Positions 17,458-25,739 of a DNA stretch of 64,000 nucleotides are shown piece after piece. The stretch comes from Pseudomonas brassicacearum (GTDB taxonomy: Bacteria > Pseudomonadota > Gammaproteobacteria > Pseudomonadales > Pseudomonadaceae). The notes beneath the pieces are model-generated. The model was not told the origin of the DNA, searched no databases, and saw only the letters and a program-made list of their open reading frames with translations. Each line of letters begins with the position of its first letter. Position 1 is the first letter of the stretch. The stretch spans positions 4,367,430 through 4,431,429 of the forward strand of contig NZ_CP007410.1 of the NCBI RefSeq assembly GCF_000585995.1, in the 5' to 3' direction. A program made the position numbers and the translations under genes.

Positions 17458-18150
17458 TCACGAAAAGCACATGATCAGGGGATTGATCGCCTCAGGCTTG
17501 AACAAGCGGATGCCCTGCTCCACCAGCCAAGTCCCGACCGGCCACACCACTTGGATAACCATCAGCAGTGTGAAGCCCAGGAATGCCCTCAAGAGATATT
17601 CATGAGTCATCTTGATTCCGGTGATTTTTCTGTTCACGAGTGGGTAGTTACAAAGGACCGCTATTGATAGCTGTTTGGCCAGAGCCGCTTTGGGGCTGTC
17701 TTTTTTCCAGCTCGCGGCGATTTCACCAGGCCCAAGCTGAGTAAACCCAGATACCTTTAATGTGCTGAATGCCCATGCGCCGGCGCGCAGCAAATACGTA
17801 ACTGCCCAGGCGAAGACGAAGAGCCCAGTGAAGCCAAGCACCTTACTCAATTTGTCATTCCAAAGGCTTGGCAGCAGGGAGACCAAGACAGGAATAAGTG
17901 CCGTTATAGCGGCAAGGTAAATGCCGGCTTTGGCATCAGCACCCTTTCGTCGATCAACCTCAGCATCAAAAAGGCGGCGAGACTCATCAAGCGCAACCTC
18001 GCTGTCCTTCGACCAATTCCCCTGCCTTACCGATGTCGCGATGCTACGCATCCATTCATCATCAGCAGCTTTTTGTGCCGAAGACAGATCGACCACAACC
18101 GGCCATGTCAACCGTATTACTCGGTTCAACCGCCCCCACCCATCAGCCAT
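17458..18150 (-). CDS. Three-helix membrane protein of the graspetide operon
   Basis: The 230-residue protein has a charged helical N-terminus and an RRKGADAKAGIYLAAITALIPVLVS transition at about residues 67-91. Three membrane helices (about 75-97, 103-123 and 186-210) and a short cytoplasmic tail follow. The two close helices after a helical stretch recall SLATT-type membrane effectors, but similarity is only by topology. Its ATG overlaps the ATP-grasp stop by eight bases (ATGGCTGA), so it is translated with the ligase and precursor. Possible roles: immunity, export, or the membrane target of the modified peptide. It has no ABC-transporter or peptidase motif. Confidence 0.72.
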   Translation of the reverse strand: MADGWGRLNRVIRLTWPVVVDLSSAQKAADDEWMRSIATSVRQGNWSKDSEVALDESRRLFDAEVDRRKGADAKAGIYLAAITALIPVLVSLLPSLWNDKLSKVLGFTGLFVFAWAVTYLLRAGAWAFSTLKVSGFTQLGPGEIAASWKKDSPKAALAKQLSIAVLCNYPLVNRKITGIKMTHEYLLRAFLGFTLLMVIQVVWPVGTWLVEQGIRLFKPEAINPLIMCFS

Positions 18151-19096
18151 GAGAAATTCCGACTAGGTTGTCCACAATAGCGGAAGCGATCGGGTACCCG
18201 GTTAGATTCTCAATCCATGCCCACTGGCCGTTCGGGTTGATTTCCAAGAACCACAGTTTGCCTTGTCGGTCGCAGATCAAATCGATTGCCCCGTATCGCA
18301 GTCCTAGACGCGAGACGAGCTCTAGGCACTGCCGCTCGATCTCGACAGGTAGATTGATTTTCTCGTGCCGTAAATCTGGCCTGCTGCCCTGGCGCCAGTC
18401 GACTTCGGTCTCGCTGTGCTCCTGCGACCAAATCGCAGTGGCGAAGAGGCGCTCGCCTACTACGGTGACCCTCACGTCATATTTTTTCACAACCTCGGTC
18501 TGGACAATGAAAGGTGTCAACGCCATCGCTCTTGCCTGACCGTCGTCCAAGGTATCGAGGCGCTTGGTGAAGATGACACGTTCGCGTTCGCCAGCCAAAA
18601 CGGCCTGGCGCAACGGCTTGCCAATGGCTTGATCAACCTGGGTAATCTGACGCGCTGATCGAATGTCGTTAGTGATAATTACGGCCGGCACATTAAAGCC
18701 AATCTCGTGAGCCATTAACAGCTGAAGGGGCTTGTCCTCGGCGTTGAAAATCCTGGCAGGTGCATTCAGCCAGCAAGCATCCAGACGCGTATAGAGACTC
18801 TTTAAAAAGCTGCTCCATTCGGCTTCGATGTAGGCTCGCTCTCCCGGATCGACCACCTCATCAGGCACGATAGGGGCGCCAGGCCGGCGGAAGTAGGCGC
18901 CCGTCACTTGGTCGCCACGGATGGTTTTGCCATCCAGCGTAATTGACCACGCTGTACGAGGATGACTATCCATGGTGCACAAGGATTGTGGGAGCAACTC
19001 CGTGTTCACGCGAAAGTATGGAGTGTTACGACGACGCACCTCGGCGACAATGTAATCCATCGTGATATCACGACGGTTGGTAACCAATAACAACAT
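18143..19096 (-). CDS. ATP-grasp peptide macrocyclase, MvdC/MvdD-like
   Basis: Start 19096 (MLLLVTNRRDITMDYIV) has GGGGGAG six bases upstream; the alternative 19111 overlaps the precursor stop (TGATG). The 317-residue enzyme has the N-terminal Rossmann-like part, GAYFRRPGAPIVPDEV, and central INAPAR-like LNAPARIFNAEDKPLQL. The C-terminal ATP-grasp part includes VVKKYDVRVTVVG, LGLRYGAIDLI and the metal-binding FLEINPNGQWAWIE. This matches graspetide ligases, which use ATP to join Thr/Ser/Lys side chains to Asp/Glu carboxylates in a precursor peptide. It is sandwiched between precursor and membrane gene. Confidence 0.9.
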   Translation of the reverse strand: MLLLVTNRRDITMDYIVAEVRRRNTPYFRVNTELLPQSLCTMDSHPRTAWSITLDGKTIRGDQVTGAYFRRPGAPIVPDEVVDPGERAYIEAEWSSFLKSLYTRLDACWLNAPARIFNAEDKPLQLLMAHEIGFNVPAVIITNDIRSARQITQVDQAIGKPLRQAVLAGERERVIFTKRLDTLDDGQARAMALTPFIVQTEVVKKYDVRVTVVGERLFATAIWSQEHSETEVDWRQGSRPDLRHEKINLPVEIERQCLELVSRLGLRYGAIDLICDRQGKLWFLEINPNGQWAWIENLTGYPIASAIVDNLVGISHG

Positions 19097-19110
19097 GAGC
19101 GTCTCCCCCA

Positions 19111-19566
19111 TCAGCCTTCGTAGTACCGGGTATCCAGTCCGAAGGTGGGATCGCCATTGTCGTCGTGCTCCAGTTGGAGATTAGTCTTGGTGATCAACTC
19201 AAGGATATAAGTGGCTTCGCAGCGGTCGTCGCGTTCGGTAGTCGAATCGGTCTTGGTCACGAGTTGAAGGAGATGGTTTGCTTCCCGAGTGTACTCGTCA
19301 TCGCTTTCGACTTTTTGGGCAGTCTTCGTCGTCAGCTCCAATTGCCAGGTAGCCTCATCATCCTGCTCAGCATTTACCTTCGTCTTGGTGAGGAGCTCGC
19401 TCAGCGCCCCTTGCGCGATGATGGGTTTTACGCCCTCCGCGGTATCGACAACCCACATGTCAAGGGCAGCAGAGTAGTAGCCTGGGATCTTTTCCTCACC
19501 AGTTCGCGTCGTAGCGCCATCCGCCAGAAAAGGCGAGGACGCCAACGTCTTTTCCATTGCACCCAT
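19111..19566 (-). CDS. Graspetide-type precursor peptide with four TKTx4ExDD cores
   Basis: ATG at 19566 follows AGGAGG by eight bases, giving 151 residues. An N-terminal leader (about 1-52) carries SSPFLADG (10-17) and GYYSAALDMWVVD (29-41), candidates for ligase recognition. Four core repeats follow, each L-x-L-x-TKT-x4-E-x-D-D, with TKT at residues 60, 80, 104 and 126. The Thr pairs and the invariant Glu/Asp/Asp are the donor and acceptor types that graspetide ligases join as side-chain esters. Its stop overlaps the ligase frame. No homologue name is recalled; assignment rests on the repeats plus the ATP-grasp partner. Confidence 0.85.
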   Translation of the reverse strand: MGAMEKTLASSPFLADGATTRTGEEKIPGYYSAALDMWVVDTAEGVKPIIAQGALSELLTKTKVNAEQDDEATWQLELTTKTAQKVESDDEYTREANHLLQLVTKTDSTTERDDRCEATYILELITKTNLQLEHDDNGDPTFGLDTRYYEG

Positions 19567-20024
19567 ACGTCGAACCTCCTGTTGACCTGTCGCGCCAGCG
19601 CGGCGGGTAGCTGACAGTACCATCAGGCCATCATGACGGTAAATATTAACGATCGGGATAGTGGCTGCGTACCACTACCGCCATCCTTGGAGAGATGCCT
19701 TTAGCTCATGCCAAGCGAGCGAACGACATGGTTTTTAGATTTGCAGAGCGGTGGGGCATCCGCGGTAAGGCCCCACGTAGGATCCGCCCAAGCAAGCGCA
19801 AGTCCAAAGACGTGGTCGCACACCCTTTCCGCAGGTCGCCCACGAATACACTTTCGAAGGTCTTGCTGTTGGCGCTGGCGTCGAATTGACCCATTAGTCG
19901 ATGCCATGATGTTCCAACAGCAATCCGCAAAAAACCAGCACTGGTAACGGTTCATAAGGTAGAAGGTTGGATCAGTAAGGTTTCAGCCACTGGCTCAATG
20001 CTGTGCTGGCGATAACACCTGCGG
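19567..20024. other. Interval between precursor promoter region and Toprim gene
   Basis: Only short frames without ribosome-binding sites are present. The right neighbour is transcribed toward this interval and the graspetide precursor away from it, so the first 100-150 bases should hold the operon promoter on the minus strand. A TAATAT hexamer near 19640 (minus strand) is the best -10 candidate, but I see no good -35. Confidence 0.4.
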
Positions 20025-21317
20025 CTAAGAACTGAGCATCTCTGCAGCTATGTCACTGCACTGTTCGAGAAGCGCCGCTATCACAACTTGTAACTTACTC
20101 GCATCATAGGCACCTGATTCAATGGCTTCAGGGGTCGCCTTATAAAACGCCTTCGCATAGCAATCTTTGTAGTCGAGCGAACCTTGGTATATACCCAGCG
20201 ACTCCTTGTAATTCGTCCAAGTGACCTGCGGTGATGGCCGGCCCTTCAGCCTGAGGTCGAGGTAACATTCGATAGCCGCCGCGCAGCCGTTGATATCAGC
20301 ATTCGCAACCCCACTCGGCCCTTTAGCCGGGAAATCGCGCAACTCATCCAAATCAGGGAGCGTCATCACTCTCATGTTCACAGGGAATTTAAAGCGCTGA
20401 AGGAGGTTCCGGTAGGTATCAATGCCTTCGGCATCGTTGTCTAAAAGGAAGATCACGCGATTGTGAACATCAATTTTTACCAGCCCTTCCGCGAATTTGG
20501 AGAGATTACCGGTACCGGAGAAAGGGTGACGCTCTTCGGTATCGATGAAGCGGAAAAAATCCTCGATATCTGGCCTTAGCAGCGATAGGCCGCGCTTCAA
20601 AATGTGAGTATCAGATGTGCCTTCAGTCGCGATTAAATAAGTCTGGGTTCGACGCGCGCTGTCGACGAAATCCTCGTTTTTTGCCCAGCCGGCATCAACG
20701 AAGTTGCCGTAATCCCAGACAACATCCTCGTTCAGGTTGGCAGGATTTTCAGCAAGGACCCGAAGGGTTGAGTACGGGCTCAAGAAGCCGATCAGAGAGC
20801 CGAAGTGGCTGCGCTCCGAATAACCTCCGATGTCGCGGTCAAAAACCCCGCCCGGCAATAGCGAAACCGCTGGATCAGCGGCGAAGCGGCCTTGTCCATG
20901 CGCATGTTCAGCATCATAGCCGTCTACATACTCATTTTTAAGGTCCCTCAAAGCATGCGCCTTGATGAAGTCTACAAACTGTTCGAACGTCAAACGCTCG
21001 GGCCGTACTTCGGTGGGCTCATACTCGGCGAACTGGTCGCGGTCGAGCACGACCTGCTTTTCATACTCCGATTTGACTGATCCCATTGTGTACCCGAGTA
21101 GCTCCAGCCGTGACACCATGGAACCAAGAGTTCGGCAAAAACATAACTCCATTTGGTGAAGACCTTCAGGGCTATGGGCGTAGTCGTAATCAATATTGCC
21201 ATAACGACGGAACCGGCGGTCGCTCTCCTGATAGAGCATACCGTGGTCCATACCCATGTAGCCCGTATTATAAGTGAGATCAATATCGCCCACAGACAGT
21301 GTGATTGGAGTGCTCAT
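20025..21317 (-). CDS. Toprim-domain protein, HEPN/Toprim-associated type
   Basis: ATG at 21317 has GAGG five bases upstream (430 residues); upstream extension to 21515 lacks support. The C-terminal half is a Toprim domain: YLIATEGTSD (E232), FLLDNDAEG (D293, D295) and IECYLDL (E350). The N-terminal 220 residues form a separate domain opening with ITLSVGDIDLTYNTGYMGMDHGMLYQ, which I associate with HEPN/Toprim-type proteins of defence islands. It lies downstream of and co-oriented with the Gabija-like pair, separated by 248 bases. A nuclease role is inferred from the intact Toprim acidic residues. Confidence 0.76.
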   Translation of the reverse strand: MSTPITLSVGDIDLTYNTGYMGMDHGMLYQESDRRFRRYGNIDYDYAHSPEGLHQMELCFCRTLGSMVSRLELLGYTMGSVKSEYEKQVVLDRDQFAEYEPTEVRPERLTFEQFVDFIKAHALRDLKNEYVDGYDAEHAHGQGRFAADPAVSLLPGGVFDRDIGGYSERSHFGSLIGFLSPYSTLRVLAENPANLNEDVVWDYGNFVDAGWAKNEDFVDSARRTQTYLIATEGTSDTHILKRGLSLLRPDIEDFFRFIDTEERHPFSGTGNLSKFAEGLVKIDVHNRVIFLLDNDAEGIDTYRNLLQRFKFPVNMRVMTLPDLDELRDFPAKGPSGVANADINGCAAAIECYLDLRLKGRPSPQVTWTNYKESLGIYQGSLDYKDCYAKAFYKATPEAIESGAYDASKLQVVIAALLEQCSDIAAEMLSS

Positions 21318-21565
21318 GAAAACCTCATCACCTAGCGTTGATCTGTTATTGATATCCCGATGCTGGCCGCAATGGCGGTACACCAGACATTCTCCAACTT
21401 TAGAACCGAGATAACGCCCGTCGATACCAAACACCTTCCCAAAGCGGCGATACGCAAGCCCCTGAAGATGGACACCATTTTGGTACGCAAATCTATTACT
21501 AAACTTCCGTACCATGTCATTACCGCAGCCTGTCGACTCCCTGCTGCTGCGCTCTTCGTGCGTAC

Positions 21566-23287
21566 CTACTTCAAAGCAGGAAGCTCCTCAAAACCAACTG
21601 CACGTAACTCGTCGCGCAACTCTTTGATGCAGGAAATGGGCACTGCCAACCAGAACAGATTTCTTGCTCTGGTTACCGCCACATAACCGATACGACCCTC
21701 TTCGACATCGGTGCCTGCCAATAACGCTTGGACATTGGACTTCTTCGCCACATACAGCACTGCGCCGATGGACTCACCTTTTACCTGATGGACCGTGTCT
21801 ACCCTGATACCCGGCCCCTGTTTGGCATCTGCACCTTCACCAGCAAGAGGGAGCTCAAGAAGCTTGGTCTTTGCCAGCTTGTTACCAAGGGTGCCAACTG
21901 CCTTCAATCCAAACTGCTTTTCGATCGTCGCAAGCAGGATTTTAAGATTCTTCACAAGCCAGGGATGCCAATCGGTTTTGGCAATGAGAGTTGAGGACGG
22001 TAAACCATCGTTTTCATTGCGAATAAAGGCCCATAGCAGTCGCCTCAACCGCAGCATCCATCCCTCATGCGGGGCACCTTGTAACTCGGTACTGAGTCCG
22101 TGGGGAGGATCATCCAGCAAACCTACGACAGCTCTGCATACACATTTAAAGCACTCCTGATAGCGCCCTTGCTGATCGCGTAGCAACGCCGCTTCACTGA
22201 ACATGGCAACGGTGCCTTGTCCCGGAGGGGCGACCTTTCCAGCCAGCACCATCGCTCGATCCGCCGATCTGCAGATAATTGCCGCATCGTCGTGCTGCAT
22301 TTCCAACTCGTCGATTCGAGCTTTGAAGGAGTCAAACAGCCTGGGGAGCTCCGAATCTTTGTACCCAATGAAATAAGCTCCCCCCGCCTCGATATCTCGA
22401 TCTGATTTGTCGTTCCTGCCACAAAGTCGGTTCGCAATGTCGATGATCGGTGGTAACGAACGATAATTTCGAGTCAGTTTGTATGGGGTGACACCGGCCC
22501 GCGCCGCGTAGGTGTGCAGAAACATACCGTCAGCGCCTGCGAAAGCGTAGATGCCTTGATTGACGTCCCCGATGAGGGACACGGTTGCACCGGCCTTTAT
22601 CAGGAGTTCCAAGATAGCCTGATGCAGCGTGCCCAGATCCTGAGACTCATCAACGAGGATTTGCGGGTAACGGGCTACTAAAGCTCGAAGCACAGCCGGC
22701 TGCTCTACCAAGGTTCGATAAACCCAGTAGCGTCCGAGGTCATGGGTGTAAGCGCCTATGCTTCCAAGCCGTGTAACAGAATCTAGCGCCTTCCAGGTGA
22801 CTAGGCGTGCTGGCCCTGCGTGGGTATCGACGAAGAAAAACGGACTCCCGTCTTCCATTCCTACCTTTAGTTCCTTGACCGAGAGCGGGCGGTCGTCGCC
22901 CCCTGGCCAATACAGATAGTTACTCAGGAACGGCTCAGAACCTGCTACGAGGTAGGCAGCCTTGGTCGCTGCCATGGACCGATAGGCATGAGGTCGAAGT
23001 ACGTGCTGCGTAAAAAAACCATCCAGCGTGTTGACCTCCACTAGCTTGCGATTGACATCATCCGGCAGCGCCGACGCGAGCTGTTGGTATCCCTTGTTGA
23101 ACGTGTTGACGGCCACATTGGAGAACGACAACAGCACGACACGACCCCGGCTTTTTTCCATCTTCTGCCGAACTGCGATCAGGCGTCTGATTGCGGTAGC
23201 AGTTTTTCCGCTTCCAGCACACGCCGTTACTGAAATCGGACCCAACTCGGCGTCGATGACATTTTTCTGTTCATCAGACATCCTCAT
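21566..23287 (-). CDS. UvrD/Rep-like superfamily 1 helicase, GajB-like
   Basis: The 573-residue protein has helicase motif I ACAGSGKTATA (residues 22-32) and LLSFSNVAVNTF for motif Ia. Motif II is ILVDESQDLG, followed by SLIGDVNQGIYAFAGAD (III), TVHQVKGESIGAVLY (V) and YVAVTRARNLFW (VI). It starts inside the last codons of the OLD ATPase gene (14-base overlap), with AGGGAG nine bases upstream. An OLD ATPase-Toprim gene followed directly by a UvrD-like helicase is the composition of Gabija anti-phage systems (GajA-GajB). GajB is usually about 500 residues, so this one is slightly long. Confidence 0.87.
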   Translation of the reverse strand: MRMSDEQKNVIDAELGPISVTACAGSGKTATAIRRLIAVRQKMEKSRGRVVLLSFSNVAVNTFNKGYQQLASALPDDVNRKLVEVNTLDGFFTQHVLRPHAYRSMAATKAAYLVAGSEPFLSNYLYWPGGDDRPLSVKELKVGMEDGSPFFFVDTHAGPARLVTWKALDSVTRLGSIGAYTHDLGRYWVYRTLVEQPAVLRALVARYPQILVDESQDLGTLHQAILELLIKAGATVSLIGDVNQGIYAFAGADGMFLHTYAARAGVTPYKLTRNYRSLPPIIDIANRLCGRNDKSDRDIEAGGAYFIGYKDSELPRLFDSFKARIDELEMQHDDAAIICRSADRAMVLAGKVAPPGQGTVAMFSEAALLRDQQGRYQECFKCVCRAVVGLLDDPPHGLSTELQGAPHEGWMLRLRRLLWAFIRNENDGLPSSTLIAKTDWHPWLVKNLKILLATIEKQFGLKAVGTLGNKLAKTKLLELPLAGEGADAKQGPGIRVDTVHQVKGESIGAVLYVAKKSNVQALLAGTDVEEGRIGYVAVTRARNLFWLAVPISCIKELRDELRAVGFEELPALK

Positions 23288-25166
23288 GCTTGTTCACTCC
23301 CTTGCAGACGTGCCGTATCGCTTGCTCCAGGTACTCGGGTACCTTACAGCCAGGTTGCTTGGCAATGTACTCGGCGAGTGCCTGGGCGTAACGGCCTTTC
23401 TGCACATTGCTGCTACTATCTTTGCGCTCGAACATGCCGCAAAACAGTGCTTTGGCCTTCGCCGTGTTGTCTGGCTGAGCGTTGACGATCTTGCCCAACG
23501 CCTTGGCAATTCGTGGATGGGGATCGCCGAGAGCCGCCAGCATGGCCTTACGATTCTCCTCAAGAAGCGCCAAGTCATATTCCAGAGTTTTTAAACCATG
23601 GAAGATCTTCACAAATGCATCTTCCATACCCTTCATCTTGGTTGTATTGCTGGAGATCCGCACCTCATCCCCAAGGGACGGATAGACCTCAACTCGCTTG
23701 ACCTTTTTCTTTTTCGCTCCGACTTCGGCTTCAGCTGGATCTTCGTCCTCTGGCTCACCGGCCTCTTCCTGGTAGCTAGCCTCAGCGAGAAGATCTTCGA
23801 TCACTTCGTCGCTCAATTCACCCTGTGCCTTGCCCTGAATCTCAACCTCTTCGAAAGGGTCGGCGTCAGTGATTACAGAAACCGGAATCCGCAAACCTTT
23901 TTCGCCGAACAATGGCAGGAAGGAATCGAAATTGAGCCCCTCCACGCTGATAAGGCTGACACCATACTCACGCAGATCGAGATTTATGAGTTTTGCGAGT
24001 GCATCGACCAGCATGAGCTCGGCTGCACCTTCGACGAAGATCACTCGACGAGCAAAAAACAGCTCGGCTCTGGTTACATCCAGATAGCGTTCGAGCTTTT
24101 CGCGCTTCCCCTTCTCAAAGGTTATGTCACGGGGGAAGAACGTCTGCACACCTGCCTCGTTCTCGACCAGACAGACCAGCGCCTCAAGCTCTGAGTTACT
24201 GGCAAAATTGGGGGAATGGCTTGTGACGAAGAGTTGGACTGATTTGTCGCCCTCACTTTTAGGCACGCTAGCGAGGTAGCGAAGTAGAACCCGCTGCAAT
24301 TGCGGATGCAGGTGCGCCTCAGGCTCTTCTACAATCAAACTCCGATAGGCAGCATCGGGATTTTTAGCCAGCTCGCTCAGCACCACAGCCATGAAGATCA
24401 GGTTGTTGAAGCCCAGGCCGTTCTGCTCAATCTCCAACGCCTCTGCAGTGATGGAGAGTCTTGCCGAAAGACGCTGGAAGTCCGTGGCAGTTAGGCCAAT
24501 AGCAAGCGCCTGCGCCAACTGCTCACCCATCATCAAGCCGTGACGGGACGAAATTGCGGCATGAGTGCTCTTGAGTGACTCGTTCAATTGAAGTTCGTCA
24601 TCCAGCTTCTTCAGCGCATCATTAATCGTCTTGCGGCCATCGTCATCGGTCAAAAGATGAAGCAAGCGGGCCAGTTGGCTGTTTCGGCTAGGACGCAGTC
24701 CCTGGGCCGCATCACGCAGAGGCTGCAAATAGACGCCGCGAAGATTCTCCATCATATCGGAGGTGAGCGCGACCTCCTGATGATCGCCGCACCATCGTTT
24801 TACTTTGAATCGTCCCGTCTGATCCGCGTCGGTGTACCGGACATGGATGTGCGCCTCCATGGTGTTGTCTTCACACGGTTTTAGCGCCGCAATGAAGTCT
24901 GCTTCATCCTCATGGCTGAGTCCTTTAAAGACAAAATGGAAGGTGATGTCGCCTGCCGGCTCGCCTTCGTTGGGACGGTGTCGGTCAGAAGTATCAAGAC
25001 GGGGGTACGGTTCATCATGACCGGCGAGAAGGGTCCGAAGCGCGTCGACTACGGCGCTTTTGCCCACATTGTTTGGGCCTACCAACACATTCAGTCCCGG
25101 CTGAAATTTCAGCTTGGCGTCACGCAATTTGCGAAAGTTCTTGATCGTCAGCTCAGCGAGGTACAT
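23274..25166 (-). CDS. OLD-family ATPase-Toprim nuclease, GajA-like
   Basis: Start 25166 is set by GGAG six bases upstream, giving 630 residues. ABC-ATPase motifs are Walker A GPNNVGKS (30-37), Walker B SLIVEEPEAHLHPQ and a switch-like FVTSHSPNFAS. The C-terminal Toprim domain has RRVIFVEGAAE and VSVITDADPFEE. An unusual low-complexity insert, acidic then Lys-rich (EPEDEDPAEAEVGAKKKKVKR), follows the Toprim DxD. Class 2 OLD proteins paired with UvrD helicases define Gabija, where GajA is a nucleotide-inhibited DNA endonuclease. Here the operon is gajA-like, gajB-like, then another Toprim gene. Confidence 0.88.
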   Translation of the reverse strand: MYLAELTIKNFRKLRDAKLKFQPGLNVLVGPNNVGKSAVVDALRTLLAGHDEPYPRLDTSDRHRPNEGEPAGDITFHFVFKGLSHEDEADFIAALKPCEDNTMEAHIHVRYTDADQTGRFKVKRWCGDHQEVALTSDMMENLRGVYLQPLRDAAQGLRPSRNSQLARLLHLLTDDDGRKTINDALKKLDDELQLNESLKSTHAAISSRHGLMMGEQLAQALAIGLTATDFQRLSARLSITAEALEIEQNGLGFNNLIFMAVVLSELAKNPDAAYRSLIVEEPEAHLHPQLQRVLLRYLASVPKSEGDKSVQLFVTSHSPNFASNSELEALVCLVENEAGVQTFFPRDITFEKGKREKLERYLDVTRAELFFARRVIFVEGAAELMLVDALAKLINLDLREYGVSLISVEGLNFDSFLPLFGEKGLRIPVSVITDADPFEEVEIQGKAQGELSDEVIEDLLAEASYQEEAGEPEDEDPAEAEVGAKKKKVKRVEVYPSLGDEVRISSNTTKMKGMEDAFVKIFHGLKTLEYDLALLEENRKAMLAALGDPHPRIAKALGKIVNAQPDNTAKAKALFCGMFERKDSSSNVQKGRYAQALAEYIAKQPGCKVPEYLEQAIRHVCKGVNKHEDV

Positions 25167-25739
25167 GAAAGACTCCATCCTTGTTTTGCAGATCAAATCC
25201 TATTGAGCTGAAGCGTGCAATAACGGATACGTGATGGATGCTGCCTCAATCGCTCCAAGCTGGAGCAGCCTCTTGCTTGCACAGTGACAAAGCCGTCCGG
25301 AGTCATGCTGGAATTTGTCAGGAACTACCATTCTCGATCGCTCACATATCGAGTGCGGTTGGGAGCAAATAATGAGGTAAATTTCATTTTTCTCTGCCTG
25401 GAACTGCCGTTCTAGAGCCAAGCCAAAATGTTTTTGGCGACCGTGAGAGTATTTGAAGAAGCCTGGCACCGCCGATAAGCTATTCAAAGACAGGCTTTAC
25501 ACATGCCTTCCGAGTTTTAACTCCTCAATTACGAGCCCCGCCCCTAGGTAGTCAGCTATCGGAGAGAGAATGAACGCAGTTGACGTTGGCGGGATATCAG
25601 TGCGCGACACGTCACTCACCGCTAATCCTGCGGGCGTCGACGGACTGATTAGGATCAACCCCTCCTGCTTCTGACTTTAGCCCTGACGTAACGCTGAGGT
25701 AGACTCATCGCATTCAGCCCCACAAGCGTGAGATCAATA
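25167..25739. other. Non-coding interval upstream of the Gabija-like operon
   Basis: The interval separates the minus-strand OLD gene from the plus-strand gene at 25740. It contains a diverged copy (25316-25446) of sequence found next to the integrase at 31952. A 95-codon minus frame (25200-25487) runs through the repeat and has no supporting features. Promoters for both flanking units must lie here, but none is clear. Confidence 0.45.
25316..25446. repeat. Diverged direct repeat, copy A
   Basis: About 130 bases align in the same orientation with 31952-32078. Shared blocks include TGTCAG-AA, CATTCTCGATCGC-C-CATAT, and TAGAGCCAAG-CAAAATGTTTTT. In place of the two GGGGGCA heptamers of copy B it has GGGAGCA (25361) and TGAGGTA (25373), at the same 12-base spacing. 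It looks like the older, decayed copy. Confidence 0.72.

Noticed and set aside
23598..24194. 198-codon plus-strand frame
   Set aside because: Opposite the OLD-family gene; lacks a start site and motif.
25200..25487. 95-codon minus-strand frame
   Set aside because: It runs through repeat copy A and has no ribosome-binding site or conserved-looking segment.
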